Origin: Streptomyces sp. CB02400
GTDB lineage: Bacteria > Actinomycetota > Actinomycetes > Streptomycetales > Streptomycetaceae
Reading direction: 5' to 3'
DNA: 64,000 nt
NCBI RefSeq assembly: GCF_001905725.1
Contig: NZ_LIWB01000002.1
Span: 109,607 to 173,606 of the forward strand
This document shows, one piece after another, positions 46,092 through 54,332 of this stretch. A program made the translations under genes and the position numbers. The notes beneath the pieces were generated by a model that ran no database searches, was not told where the DNA came from, and saw only the letters and a program-made list of their open reading frames with translations. Position 1 is the stretch's first letter. The number at the start of each line of letters is the position of its first letter.

Positions 46092-46197
46092 TCCGTGGGG
46101 TCTGCCCGCCGCCCCTGTCACGCGCGTCCCCGGCCCCGCTTCCTCCTTGCCGTGGCGTGCGGGCCCCCGCCGAAGCCGAAGATCATCGGCATGCAGA

Positions 46198-46815
46198 ATG
46201 ACCAGCATGCCGATGACGAACATCCCGAAGACGGCGAAGACCGACGATGCGCAGGCGGTCGGCCGCACCCTCGCCAGGGCCTTCGACGACGACCCGATGA
46301 TGCGGTGGTTCTTCCCCGACGACTCCTCCCGCGAGGCCGCGTTGGGCCGTTACTTCACCACACTCTTCACCCGGCAGTACGTCGAGCACGGCGTGTGCGA
46401 GCGCACCGAGGGAGCGGCCGCCTTCTGGGTGCCGCCGGAGGGGCAGGCGAAGGCCGTGCCGGACGCGGAGACCGTCCAGGAGCTCCAGGACATCCTCGGC
46501 GACCGGGCTCCGCTGTTCCGCGACGCCGTGGAGGCAGCGGCCGAGCACTCGCCGAAGGGATCTCACTGGTACCTGGCGGTGATCGGCGCCGACCCGGCCA
46601 CCCGGGGCCAGGGACACGGCGCCGCCCTGCTGCGTTCGGGGCTGGCCAAGGCGGACGCCGCGGGCCTGCCGGTCTGCCTGGAGTCCTCCAAGCCGTCCAA
46701 CCTCCCCTTCTACGAGCACTTCGGCTTCACCGTGCACGAGGAACTGCGGCTGCCGGGCGGCGGACCGGTGCTCTGGGCGATGCGGCGCGAGCCCAGCCCT
46801 CCGGCCGGCGGCTGA
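46198..46815 (+). CDS. GNAT-family N-acetyltransferase
   Basis: 205 residues (starts at 46207 or 46213 are also possible). The acetyl-CoA site is ADPATRGQGHGAALLRSGL; strand 4 WYLAVIGADP and the C-terminal YEHFGFTVHEELRLPGGGPV also fit. The N-terminal part has MMRWFFPDDSSREAALGRYF. Substrate unknown. Small acetyltransferases of this type modify antibiotics, amino acids or protein N-termini. It precedes the decayed segment starting near 46.84 kb. Confidence 0.85.
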   Translation: MTSMPMTNIPKTAKTDDAQAVGRTLARAFDDDPMMRWFFPDDSSREAALGRYFTTLFTRQYVEHGVCERTEGAAAFWVPPEGQAKAVPDAETVQELQDILGDRAPLFRDAVEAAAEHSPKGSHWYLAVIGADPATRGQGHGAALLRSGLAKADAAGLPVCLESSKPSNLPFYEHFGFTVHEELRLPGGGPVLWAMRREPSPPAGG

Positions 46816-46844
46816 GAACCGTCCGGCGGGCCGTTGCCGGACTC

Positions 46845-46878
46845 GCGGAACGCCTCGTCCGTCTGCCCGGCGCGGTGA
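46845..46878 (+). pseudogene. Remnant of an aldo/keto reductase 3' end
   Basis: GAACGCCTCGTCCGTCTGCC and CGGCGCGGTGA code for ERLVRLPGAV and a stop. This resembles the tail RERLDRLSGAPA of the intact aldo/keto reductase at 56898. A similar tail lies before the second PPOX gene, so the pair AKR tail plus PPOX gene has been copied. The evidence here is short and weak alone. Confidence 0.4.
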
Positions 46879-46957
46879 CACATGGCTCCTCCACAACCGG
46901 ACGGCGTTGTCGCGGACTTCGGGAAATCACCGAGCCGCCAAGGCGGTCGACCACGTC

Positions 46958-47231
46958 ATGACCGATCGACCCGCGCCCTGTCCGGCGAAGCCCTCTCCGA
47001 CCTGCTCGGCACGCAGCGGTTCGGCACGCCCGCCACCGTCGAGCGCAGCGGCCACCCCCGTCTGACCACCATGGTGTACAGCTGGGATCCCGAGGCCCGC
47101 ATCGCCCGCTTCTCGACGACGGCCGACCGCGTCGAGCCCAAGCACCTGCGGCACGACCCGCGTGCGGCGCTGCACGTGCCCGGCGGTGACGTGTGGTCGT
47201 TCGCCGTCGCCGAGGGCGAGGCCTCCGTGGC
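46958..47231 (+). pseudogene. Decayed copy of the PPOX-type flavin oxidoreductase gene
   Basis: The first 270 bases are about 90% identical by eye to the intact gene at 56272-56730. Relative to that copy there is a 7-base loss at about 46976 (CCCGCG-CCCCGCG-CCCTG there, CCCGCG-CCCTG here), which shifts the frame after six codons. Similarity then stops after SFAVAEGEA, so the C-terminal 60 residues are gone. Substitutions such as K to E and H to R have also built up. It cannot make the enzyme. Confidence 0.85.
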
Positions 47232-47417
47232 CACCGACGGCAGCGAGGGCGTGGGCACAGGCGGCAGCAGCGGCAGGCGCTCGGGTGACGAACTCCGCGC
47301 ACTGGCGGCGGCCGGCGCCCGGGTGCGGCCGGGTCGAGTGGGTGACGGACCGGGACGGTCCCCGCGCGCGCCTTCCGTGGGGGCCGTACGGGTGTTCGCC
47401 GGAGATCGTCTTGACCT
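47232..47417. other. Unassigned gene remnants
   Basis: No intact gene. In two plus-strand frames there are runs that look like real protein (ELRALAAAGARV, then EWVTDRDGPRARLPWGPYGC), but no single frame joins them. This fits a decayed segment between the PPOX and cupin fragments. I could not name the source family. Confidence 0.4.
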
Positions 47418-47549
47418 CAATTTCGCGGTCAGTGTGCCGCCGGTGGCGTCGGCGTCGGCCAGCAGGGTGATCAGACTGGTGGGGCCGTCGGCGAGGCTCT
47501 CGGCCTCGGTGGCGCGCACCAGCAGGGCGGAAGGAGTGGTCACGGACAC
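47418..47549 (-). pseudogene. N-terminal fragment of a cupin-domain protein
   Basis: From a GTG near 47549 or 47543 the frame codes for TTPSALLVRATEAESLADGP and SLITLLADADATGGTLT, the N-terminus of a family of small cupins. After about 44 residues it runs into unrelated sequence, so the metal-binding cupin barrel is missing. Confidence 0.6.
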
Positions 47550-47660
47550 GGTCGCCCTCCAGTGATGAGGTTGTGGATCGGGGACTGCGGGGATGCCCGA
47601 CCGGCGCACGGCGTGCGGAGCTCCGGGGGGTGGTGGCACCCGGCCGGGACACCGGGGAGA

Positions 47661-48115
47661 TCAGGCGTTCCAGGTGCGCGAGCTCAGGACCAGTCGGTAG
47701 GCGTCGGGGTTCGCGACGGTCACGCCGTACTGGTCCCAGTACGGGTGTTGTGCGCGGCGACGCGCGTTCCGCCGGCGGCCACCAGGCGGTCCAGCAGGGC
47801 GTCTTCTACGGGAGTGCCCAGGTAGACGACGAACAGGTCGTCGGGCGTCGGGGTGGGATCGAGGGGTTGCCGGGGGTCGCGGGTGAGCTCGAAGTGTCAG
47901 GCGGCGTCGGGCGGGCCGACCATGAGCAGGTCGTGTTCGCCCGGAACCCGCGCGGTGGTGCGCCAGAGCACCTGCAGACCCAGTCCTTCCACGTAGAAGC
48001 GTTCCGCGGCGGCGAGATCGCGCGAGGGGCGGGCGATGCGGACGCGTGTGGCCCCTCCGACCGGGGACGGGCGGCCCGGCCGGTTCCCGGGCCCGGTCCG
48101 CTGCGGGGAGGTCAC
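47661..48115 (-). pseudogene. VOC-family gene broken by a nonsense codon and a frameshift
   Basis: The GTG at 48115 overlaps the stop of the alpha/beta hydrolase gene. The protein runs normally through RDLAAAERFYVEGLGLQVLW to VGPPDAA, then meets TGA at 47897-47899 where the family has Trp (DAAWHFELT becomes DAA-stop-HFELT). It continues HFELTRDPRQP and DDLFVVYLGTPVEDALLDRL to VAAHN, where two extra bases near 47746 shift the frame. The correct ending NPYWDQYGVTVANPDAYRLV is then read in another frame. Two separate lesions show it is a pseudogene, assuming the sequence is correct. Confidence 0.85.
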
Positions 48116-49029
48116 TTCGGATCCTCACCCTGGCGGAGGGCGGTGGGATCGCCGGTGCTCCAGGTGCGGTCGAGGAAGTCGGCGATCAGCGGGGCGATCT
48201 CGGCCAGGTGTGTTTCCAGGGCGAAGTGGCCGGTGTCGAACAGGTGGAGCTCGGCGTCGGGGAGGTCGCGCAGATAGGCCCGGGCGCCGGCCTCGGTGAA
48301 GAACGGGTCACCGACGCCCCAGGTGACGAGGGCGGGCGGGGTGTGCGTGCGCAGCCAGGACTGCCACCGGTCGTAGCGTGCGAGGTTGGACCGGTAGTCG
48401 AAGGCCAGTGCCACTTGGGCGTCCTTGCGGCCGGGGAGGTCCAGGAAGTGCTGGTCGAGGGTCCAGCCGTCGGGGGCCAGCAGCTCCGGGACGGGGACCC
48501 CGGTCTCGTACTGGCCGCGGGTGCCGGGCAGGGTGAGCAGGTCGCGGACGGTCTTCTCGGCACCGGGGGTCTCGGGGCGCAGCGCGATGAAGTCGCGGGC
48601 CGCCTCCGACAGGCCCTCCTGGTAGGCGTTGCCGTTCTGCACGACCAGGCCGGCGATCCACTCGGGATGCCGCTCGGCGAGGCGGAAGCCGACCGGGGCA
48701 CCGAAGTCGAACGCGTACATGGTGAAGCGGGTCGGACCGAGCCGCCGTACGAAGCCTTCGGTGATGTCGGCGAGACGGTCGAAGGTGTGGACGAAGCCGT
48801 CCGGGGCCTGGGTGTGGCCGAAGCCGGGGTAGTCGGGGGCGACCAGGCGGTAGCGGGAGCCGAGGACGTCGATCAGCCGGCGGAACTGGTGCGAGGCCGA
48901 GGGGAAGCCGTGCAGCAGCAGAAGCACGGGGGCGTCCGGGCGCTCGGGAACCGACTCGCGGTAGAAGACGCGGACGCCGTCGACCTCGACATGGCGGTGA
49001 ACGGTGCGGGCCACCGGTAAGCGGACCAT
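48112..49029 (-). CDS. Alpha/beta hydrolase (epoxide hydrolase/haloalkane dehalogenase-like)
   Basis: 305 residues. The oxyanion region is LLLHGFPSASHQFRRL and the nucleophile elbow is MYAFDFGAPVGFRLA, with Asp rather than Ser, the pattern of epoxide hydrolases and dehalogenases. The His is in LFDTGHFALETH, and cap-domain residues RKDAQVALAFDYRSNLA are similar to the family. The substrate is unknown. The broken VOC gene overlaps its stop, so the pair was once an operon. It is divergent from the CGNR gene. Confidence 0.87.
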   Translation of the reverse strand: MVRLPVARTVHRHVEVDGVRVFYRESVPERPDAPVLLLLHGFPSASHQFRRLIDVLGSRYRLVAPDYPGFGHTQAPDGFVHTFDRLADITEGFVRRLGPTRFTMYAFDFGAPVGFRLAERHPEWIAGLVVQNGNAYQEGLSEAARDFIALRPETPGAEKTVRDLLTLPGTRGQYETGVPVPELLAPDGWTLDQHFLDLPGRKDAQVALAFDYRSNLARYDRWQSWLRTHTPPALVTWGVGDPFFTEAGARAYLRDLPDAELHLFDTGHFALETHLAEIAPLIADFLDRTWSTGDPTALRQGEDPK

Positions 49030-49114
49030 AACTAACCCATTCTATTGATGATGATGCATTAGATCTATCGCCTGACCGACTAACATGTCAAGCGCCGGCA
49101 GTACCATTAGGGAC
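49030..49114. promoter_or_regulatory. Divergent promoter region, hydrolase / CGNR protein
   Basis: This 85-base gap is unusually AT-rich (TAACTAACCCATTCTATTGATGATGATGCATTAGATCTATCGCC), with ATGATGATG and ATGCAT repeats. It is the most probable place for both promoters. Control of the hydrolase by the divergent CGNR regulator is plausible. Confidence 0.55.
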
Positions 49115-49681
49115 ATGAGTGGTCCCGTCCCCCTGACCGGAGAGCCGCTGGCTCTGGACCTGGTCAACACCCGTCCGTCCGTCGGCGACCTGCTGACCGG
49201 CCCGGACGACCTGCGTGCCTGGCTGCTCCTGCAGGCCGACCGGTCCTCCGAAGCACGGGAGTTCGCCGCCGCCGAACTCACCGACGCCGACCTGGAGGTC
49301 GCGCGTGAGGTCCGCGCGCACACGGCCCGCGCGCTCGACCGTGCCCGTGACGGCGAACGGCCCCCACCGGAAGCACTGGACGCGCTCACCCGAGCCCAAG
49401 GCGCCGCGCCCGCCGTCCGCGAACTGGACTGGAACGGCACGGCCGTCACCGCCACCCCCCGCCGCACCGGTCCGACCGCCGCGCGGCTGGCGGCCTGGCT
49501 GGCCGAAGCCGCCACCGACCTGCTCACCGACCCGGCGGTCACCACGGTCCGCCAATGCGCGGCCGAGGACTGTGTCCTGCTGTTCCTGCCCGCCCATCCA
49601 CGCCGCCGCTGGTGCTCGGCCGCCCGCTGCGGCAACCGCGCCCGCGTCGCCCGCCACTACCAGCGCCACCGCACCACCTGA
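49115..49681 (+). CDS. CGNR zinc-finger/ABATE-domain regulator
   Basis: 188 residues from the ATG at 49115. The N-terminus GEPLALDLVNTRP is the ABATE (stress-induced transcription factor) domain start. The C-terminus has a CGNR finger: CAAEDCVLLF, RRRWCSAARCGNRARVARHY. It should bind DNA with the C-terminal zinc finger. Divergent from the alpha/beta hydrolase across an AT-rich gap, so it probably controls that gene, as CGNR genes often control adjacent enzymes (inference). Confidence 0.88.
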   Translation: MSGPVPLTGEPLALDLVNTRPSVGDLLTGPDDLRAWLLLQADRSSEAREFAAAELTDADLEVAREVRAHTARALDRARDGERPPPEALDALTRAQGAAPAVRELDWNGTAVTATPRRTGPTAARLAAWLAEAATDLLTDPAVTTVRQCAAEDCVLLFLPAHPRRRWCSAARCGNRARVARHYQRHRTT

Positions 49682-49965
49682 CACCCCGTCGACCAGATCG
49701 GGGAACGGTTCGCCGAGTGCGACGGAAAGATCGTTTACCGGGTGGACGCCGGAGCGGTCTGGCGCGGGGAAAGCGACGGCCGGCTGACGCAGCCGCTCGC
49801 TGTCGGTGACGACGCGCTGCGAGACGCCCCGGGCCCCCGCTGATCGGCTGCTCTTGATCTGCTCCCGGCCAGGGCGATGAGTTTGCCCGCTGCTCGAAGT
49901 CTTCCACTTGACATTCCCGTCCATACGGGACGAGAAGCGGAGCATTCCCACGCTATGGAGCAGAG
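49682..49965 (+). other. Gap with a short orphan protein fragment
   Basis: From about 49690 the plus strand reads DQIGERFAECDGKIVYRVDA, then GAVWRGESDGRLTQPLAVGD to a stop at 49840. It has no own start and no upstream domain. The motif IVYRV-x-AGA recurs at 58548-58580. It is likely a remnant of one protein family that I could not name. The rest, 49845-49965, is lower in GC (TTCCACTTGACATTCCCGTC) and likely carries the promoter of the next gene. Confidence 0.5.
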
Positions 49966-50565
49966 ATGGCGGCCAAGAAGAGCAATCCGATTCGGCTGTA
50001 CATGTCGATGTCGCTCGACGGCTACATCGCCGGTCCGGACGATCGACCCGGCCAGGAGCTCGGACGCGCCGGGGGACGCCTCCTCAACTGGCTCGACGAC
50101 CGGGAATCCGACGGTCCCAGCGGACAGGTCTACCGCGAGGCGCTGGCGACCGGCGCGGTGATCTCCGGCCGTCGGACCTTCGAGCTCGCCGGGCGCTGGC
50201 AGGGCGACCACCACGACGGTGTGCCGATCCTCGTCCTCACCCACCACGTGGACGACGGGGACGCGCCACCCGGCCACGCGCGATTCGTCACCGACGTCGA
50301 CGACTGCGCCCGTCAGGCCCGCGAGGCCGCCGGGGACCGGCCGGTCATGGTCCACGGGGCGGGCGCGGCCCGAGCGCTCCTCCGAGCCGGACAGATGGAC
50401 GAGATGGAGATCCACCTGGTTCAGGTCCTCCTGGGGGACGGCCGACGCCTGTTCGATCACCTGGGTGGTGATCACATCGAGCTGGACCTCGTCCGACGGC
50501 TCGATGACCGGGACGTGACGCACCTCCGCTACCGGGTACGCCGACGCGAGGAGAAAACCCCGTGA
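49966..50565 (+). CDS. Dihydrofolate reductase-like (RibD C-terminal domain) protein
   Basis: 199 residues. The fold is shown by IRLYMSMSLDGYIAGPDDRP, GAVISGRRTFELAGRWQG, VMVHGAGAARALLRAG and EIHLVQVLLGDGRRLFDHL. Such one-domain proteins resemble the reductase part of RibD but are not the riboflavin enzyme and likely reduce another substrate with NADPH. The next gene (VOC) overlaps its stop, so the two form an operon. The start of 49966 has CTATGGAGCAGAG upstream. Confidence 0.85.
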   Translation: MAAKKSNPIRLYMSMSLDGYIAGPDDRPGQELGRAGGRLLNWLDDRESDGPSGQVYREALATGAVISGRRTFELAGRWQGDHHDGVPILVLTHHVDDGDAPPGHARFVTDVDDCARQAREAAGDRPVMVHGAGAARALLRAGQMDEMEIHLVQVLLGDGRRLFDHLGGDHIELDLVRRLDDRDVTHLRYRVRRREEKTP

Positions 50566-50975
50566 AGACGCTCTTCGTCTCCTACCGCGTCACCGACCTG
50601 ACCCGCTCGCTCGACTTCTACACCGCCCTGGGCTACGTCGAACTGGGCAGGGTCGACACCGGCGACCGGAGTCACCTCGCGATCCTCGGTTTCCCCGGCG
50701 AACCGGCGGCCTCGCTCGAACTGGTCCACCGCCCCGCAGACGGACGCGTGGACGTGGGCAGCGGCTTCGACCACCTCGCGATCCAAGTGGACACACTGGC
50801 CACCACCCTGGACCGGCTGACCGACGCCGGCCTGGATCCGGGACCTGTCCAGTACCCGGGCGGCCCCCACGGCCCGAAGACGTCGTGGCTGACGGACCCG
50901 GACGGCTACCGGATCGAACTGGTGGAATGGCCACCTGGACACCCCGACGGCATCACCGCCACGGACTTCTCCTGA
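50562..50975 (+). CDS. VOC-family protein, lactoylglutathione lyase-like
   Basis: 137 residues. The GTG overlaps the stop of the DHFR-like gene (GTGA). Two beta-alpha-beta-beta-beta units are seen: KTLFVSYRVTDLTRSLDFYT, with RSHLAILGF and SLELVH, then FDHLAIQVDTL and DPDGYRIELVEW. Metal ligands would be from these (His, Glu, His, Glu positions). The role is not clear; glyoxalase or an extradiol or resistance protein are possible. Translationally coupled to its neighbour. Confidence 0.85.
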   Translation: MKTLFVSYRVTDLTRSLDFYTALGYVELGRVDTGDRSHLAILGFPGEPAASLELVHRPADGRVDVGSGFDHLAIQVDTLATTLDRLTDAGLDPGPVQYPGGPHGPKTSWLTDPDGYRIELVEWPPGHPDGITATDFS

Positions 50976-51163
50976 GTGGTGGCGGTGGCCACCCTGCCGG
51001 TACGGGCACGCCCGCATCCGATGCCCCGTGCTCCCGGTCAGCCAAAAGATGTTGCCCGGGTCGGCCGCGTTGGAGAAGGATCCCTGCTGAGACGCAGAGG
51101 ACCCACACCCGGTCACCCGTTACCCCAGACAGGCACGCGTACCCAGCGATGAGAGAGGACGGG

Positions 51164-52006
51164 ATGGAGCCATCGGAACTCCACCGGGCAGTCGAGGCGG
51201 CACGGGCCACCGCTTCGGAGCTGGGCCTTCAGGTCGACGAAGTCGTCGTCATCCACAACTCGGACCGCGTCGCACTGCGCCTGGCCCCTTGCGATGTCCT
51301 GGCTAGGGTCGCACCGTCGGGACATCTGGCCGATTCCGAGTTCGAAGTGGAGGTCGCTCGCCGTCTCGCCGACGTCGACGCCCCGGTGGCCGAGCTCGAC
51401 CCTCGGGTCGACCCCCGAGTCCATGTGCGTGACGCCTTCGCCATCTCCCTCTGGACCTACTACGAACCCGTGGGATCAGAGATCGCGCCGGCCGACTACG
51501 CGGCCGCGTTCATACGGCACCACGCCGCCCTGCGCCGGACCGATCTGGACGCACCGCATTTCACCGATCGAGTCGCCGCGGCACTGAGAGAGGTGAACCA
51601 CCGGGAGCGTTCCCCGGAGTTGCCCGACCCCGACCGGGAATTCCTCAGCAACACGCTCACCGGTCTGAGCGCCGCGATCGGCGTCGGCAAAGCCGACGAC
51701 CAGCTGCTGCACGGCGAGCCGCATCCGGGCAACCTCCTGAACACGGAGAGAGGGCCGCTCTTCGTGGACCTCGCCACCTGCTGCCGTGGACCGATCGAGT
51801 TCGACCTCGCCCATGCGCCCGAAGAGGTGGGAAAGCACTACGCGGGGGCCGACCACGAACTGATTCACCGGTGCCGCGCCCTGAACTGGGCGATGTTCTC
51901 GGCCTGGCGCTGGCGCCGGGACGACCAGATGCCCGACCGCGACCACTGGAGAGCCGAGGGGCTCGCCCACGTTCGTGCCGCACTCGATCGCTGCGGACCG
52001 GTCTGA
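51164..52006 (+). CDS. Aminoglycoside phosphotransferase-family kinase-like protein
   Basis: 280 residues from the ATG at 51164 (GAGAGGACGG upstream; 51149 is also in frame). Bilobal kinase-like protein: VALRLAPCDVLARVAPSGHL in the N-lobe, and the catalytic loop LLHGEPHPGNLL followed by LFVDLATCCRGPIEFDLAH. Catalytic Asp of the usual HGDxHxxN is Glu here (HGEPHPGN), while the metal-binding Asp in VDLA is kept. The change is conservative but could lower activity. Substrate unknown; not evidence of antibiotic resistance by itself. Confidence 0.8.
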   Translation: MEPSELHRAVEAARATASELGLQVDEVVVIHNSDRVALRLAPCDVLARVAPSGHLADSEFEVEVARRLADVDAPVAELDPRVDPRVHVRDAFAISLWTYYEPVGSEIAPADYAAAFIRHHAALRRTDLDAPHFTDRVAAALREVNHRERSPELPDPDREFLSNTLTGLSAAIGVGKADDQLLHGEPHPGNLLNTERGPLFVDLATCCRGPIEFDLAHAPEEVGKHYAGADHELIHRCRALNWAMFSAWRWRRDDQMPDRDHWRAEGLAHVRAALDRCGPV

Positions 52007-52492
52007 ACTCGAGGCAGGGGGTTGCCGGACCCGGACCCGGTCCCGATCAGCTGCGCCGTGCACGGCATCCCGACACGACGCGCGGACACACCCCGCGTAC
52101 GAACCGCCCGTCCCCGGGTCGGCCCCCCTTGTACGGTGCCCGGGCGACGGAGGCCGGCCGTCCTCCCTGTGGGTGAGCGACATGTGCCGGGAACGCGCCG
52201 CACCGGCACTCGTCCGGGTGAACGCGTGCTCTCCGCGCCGGTGCTCGGCGCGGCTCCTCGAAGGGGCCCGGGGCAGCCCTGTCGCGGGGCCGCGGAACGT
52301 CCGACGGCCGCGCGGGGGCGCGGACGGCCCGGGACGGGTGTGCCGGACCCTTCGCCCGGCATCGATACGATCTGCGCTGCTGTGGGCCGATGCGTCCGCG
52401 CTTACCGTCATGCACGCAATTGACCTGCTGTTATGCAGCGATGCAGGCGGTGTGGACGCCCGGCCGTTCCGCAAGACGACGGGGAGGAACAC
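52007..52492. other. 486-base gap with duplicated segment, no gene
   Basis: No convincing coding frame. The block 52153-52190 (GGCCGTCCTCCCTGTGGGTG then AGCGACATGTGCCGGGAACG) matches 56734-56774 at about 80% by eye. A lower-GC patch, TGCACGCAATTGACCTGCTG then TTATGCAGCGATGCAGG, at 52409-52447 is likely the promoter of the following gene: TTGACC with TTATGC-like -10 near. Confidence 0.55.
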
Positions 52493-53506
52493 ATGGTGCA
52501 CGAGCCGGAGGCGCAGGACCGGGGGCAACGGCCGGGGGAGCGGCTGGCGCGGCTGCTGCGACGCTGGTGGGAGGAGGCCGGGAGCGCCGCGTCCGGCGGC
52601 ACACGGCCCACACAGCAGGCACTGGCCTCGAAACTGGGCATCGACCAGACGACGCTCTCCCGCTACCTCAACCCCAAGCACGCGTCGACCGCTCCACCGA
52701 GGGTGGTGGAGGCGCTCCACGCCCACCTGCGTGCTCCGGCGGCGGAGCTGGAACGGGCACGGGAGCTGTGCAGGGCGGTCCTGGAGGAGAACAGCGGCCA
52801 AGTGACCGTCGGCAACGGCCCGGAGCCCACCGACACGGCCGATGCCACGGGCGGGCGTGACACCTCGGGCCGGCCGGGGCGATCCCGGTGGGCGCTGCCG
52901 GCACTGGTGGCCGCGGTGACGGTGCTGGCCTTCGTCGCCGGGGCGGTCGTACGCGACCAGTACGCCCCCCGCCCCCGGACCACGGCCGACAACGTGGCGG
53001 CCGGCGCCGTTCCGGCGAGCGGCGCGCCGCTGGAGTGGCCGCTGCTGAAGAAGCGGAAGGAGGACCAGTTCACCCCCGGCCGCGCCTTGCAGCACCTGCT
53101 GAGGGCGCACGGCTACGAGGTGAGGACGGACGGGTTCTTCGGGGACGAGACCCAGGACGCCGTCATGGACTTCCAGCGCAGGCACCACCTGCCGTCCGAC
53201 GGCAAGGTGGGCAAGGACACCTGGCCCGAACTGGTGAGGCCCCTCGGGCGCGGAGCCGACGGGCACGCGGTCCTGGCCCTCCAGGAGCTTCTGCACAACA
53301 CGGGCCAGGGCGGCACGGAGGTGTCGGGGGAGTTCACCGCGGCGACCGCCGAGGACCTGAGGTTCTTCCAGGACCGCCACGGCCTGCGGCCCGACGGCCA
53401 CGCGGACGTCGACACCTGGCTGGCCCTGCTGGTGTTCCAGCGTCCGCCGGTCGGCGCCCCCACGTACCGGAGGCCCACGAGCCCGCCGCCGTCCACATCG
53501 ACGTGA
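52493..53506 (+). CDS. HTH-membrane-peptidoglycan-binding fusion protein
   Basis: 337 residues. Residues 14-70 form an XRE-type HTH: ERLARLLRRWWEEAGSAA and QQALASKLGIDQTTLSRYLN. Residues 131-152 form a membrane span (LPALVAAVTVLAFVAGAVV). Then two peptidoglycan-binding-1 units: GRALQHLLRAHGYEVRTDGF with TQDAVMDFQRRHHLPSDGKV, and ALQELLHNTGQGGTEVSGEF with DLRFFQDRHGLRPDGHADVD. The DNA-binding part is thus inside the cell and the wall-binding part outside, like a one-component sensor. GGGGAGG lies before ATG. Target genes are unknown. Confidence 0.85.
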   Translation: MVHEPEAQDRGQRPGERLARLLRRWWEEAGSAASGGTRPTQQALASKLGIDQTTLSRYLNPKHASTAPPRVVEALHAHLRAPAAELERARELCRAVLEENSGQVTVGNGPEPTDTADATGGRDTSGRPGRSRWALPALVAAVTVLAFVAGAVVRDQYAPRPRTTADNVAAGAVPASGAPLEWPLLKKRKEDQFTPGRALQHLLRAHGYEVRTDGFFGDETQDAVMDFQRRHHLPSDGKVGKDTWPELVRPLGRGADGHAVLALQELLHNTGQGGTEVSGEFTAATAEDLRFFQDRHGLRPDGHADVDTWLALLVFQRPPVGAPTYRRPTSPPPSTST

Positions 53507-53838
53507 GCGGGCCGGGCCGCCCGCCCGCGTGAGACGTCCGTACGGGGTGGGCGGCCCACATGCACACCGCCCGCTCCCGTGCCGCATGATGCGCGACTTG
53601 CTCTTCCGGCAGGCATAACCGCAGGCCAGGACCCCTCCCCACAGGCCGCACGGAGCCTGCATGGATGCGCCTGTGCAGACCCCCCGGAATGTCTTCCCGC
53701 ACCCCGCTCCCACGGTCAGTCTGGATGCAGTGCCCGGCGCTCCCCGGCCACCCCGACCCGCCCTCGTCGGCGGACGGCGTGCCCGGGGCGTGGCGCCGGT
53801 GCGCTTCCTGACAACTCTCCATCCGAAGGGGTACCTCC
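53507..53838. other. 332-base gap before the small secreted protein
   Basis: No gene. It is a GC-rich non-coding stretch with the ribosome site GAAGGGGTACCTCC at the end. A less GC-rich run, CATGATGCGCGACTTGCTCTTC at 53584-53605, may be part of a promoter. Confidence 0.4.
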
Positions 53839-54189
53839 ATGTCCGCTGTCCGCAAGTCCGTCATGTCCGCGCTCTCGACGATCGTTCTCGCCGGAGGGCT
53901 GGCCTTCGGCGCCGCCGGCACGGCGAGCGCCGCCACCTGCCCGTCCACGGCGTCCCCGAAGATCGACGGCGCGATCGCCAGTTGGTCCCTGAGCTGCTCG
54001 GGCGGCTCCGTGCGGGTGTCCGGCTGGCTCGAGGACACCCGTATGGACGGCAAGTGCGCCATGGTCCGCATCGTCGGCGGCAACGGCGAGTACCGCACGA
54101 AGCAGGCCTGCGGCTCCGGGGTCCGCGAGCAGTTCGACTTCACCTTCGCCGGGACGAACGAGGCCCAGGTACGCCTGGCCATCGCCTGA
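53839..54189 (+). CDS. Small secreted protein with disulfides
   Basis: 116 residues. The signal peptide ends GTASAA near residue 32. The mature protein has four Cys (ATCPSTASPK, LSCSGG, GKCAMVRIV, KQACGSG), so two disulfides are likely, and it is mostly beta (SVRVSGWLEDTRMDG). No family is recognised. It sits among other exported proteins. Confidence 0.7.
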   Translation: MSAVRKSVMSALSTIVLAGGLAFGAAGTASAATCPSTASPKIDGAIASWSLSCSGGSVRVSGWLEDTRMDGKCAMVRIVGGNGEYRTKQACGSGVREQFDFTFAGTNEAQVRLAIA

Positions 54190-54332
54190 ACCCCGTTCCG
54201 GGGCGGGCCGTGACGCCCGCCCCGGAACATCCGGGGTGCGCACCCGCCCGACGGGGAGCCCGTGCGGGTGCGCACCGTGCCGCTACGACCGGCGGCGGAG
54301 GTCCCGAGGAGAACGAGGAACGAGGAAGGCAC

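Noticed and set aside
46882-47565. A 227-residue plus-strand open frame over the PPOX pseudogene
   Set aside because: It is made of a late frame of the PPOX remnant followed by unrelated sequence; the frameshift and truncation show it is not an intact gene.
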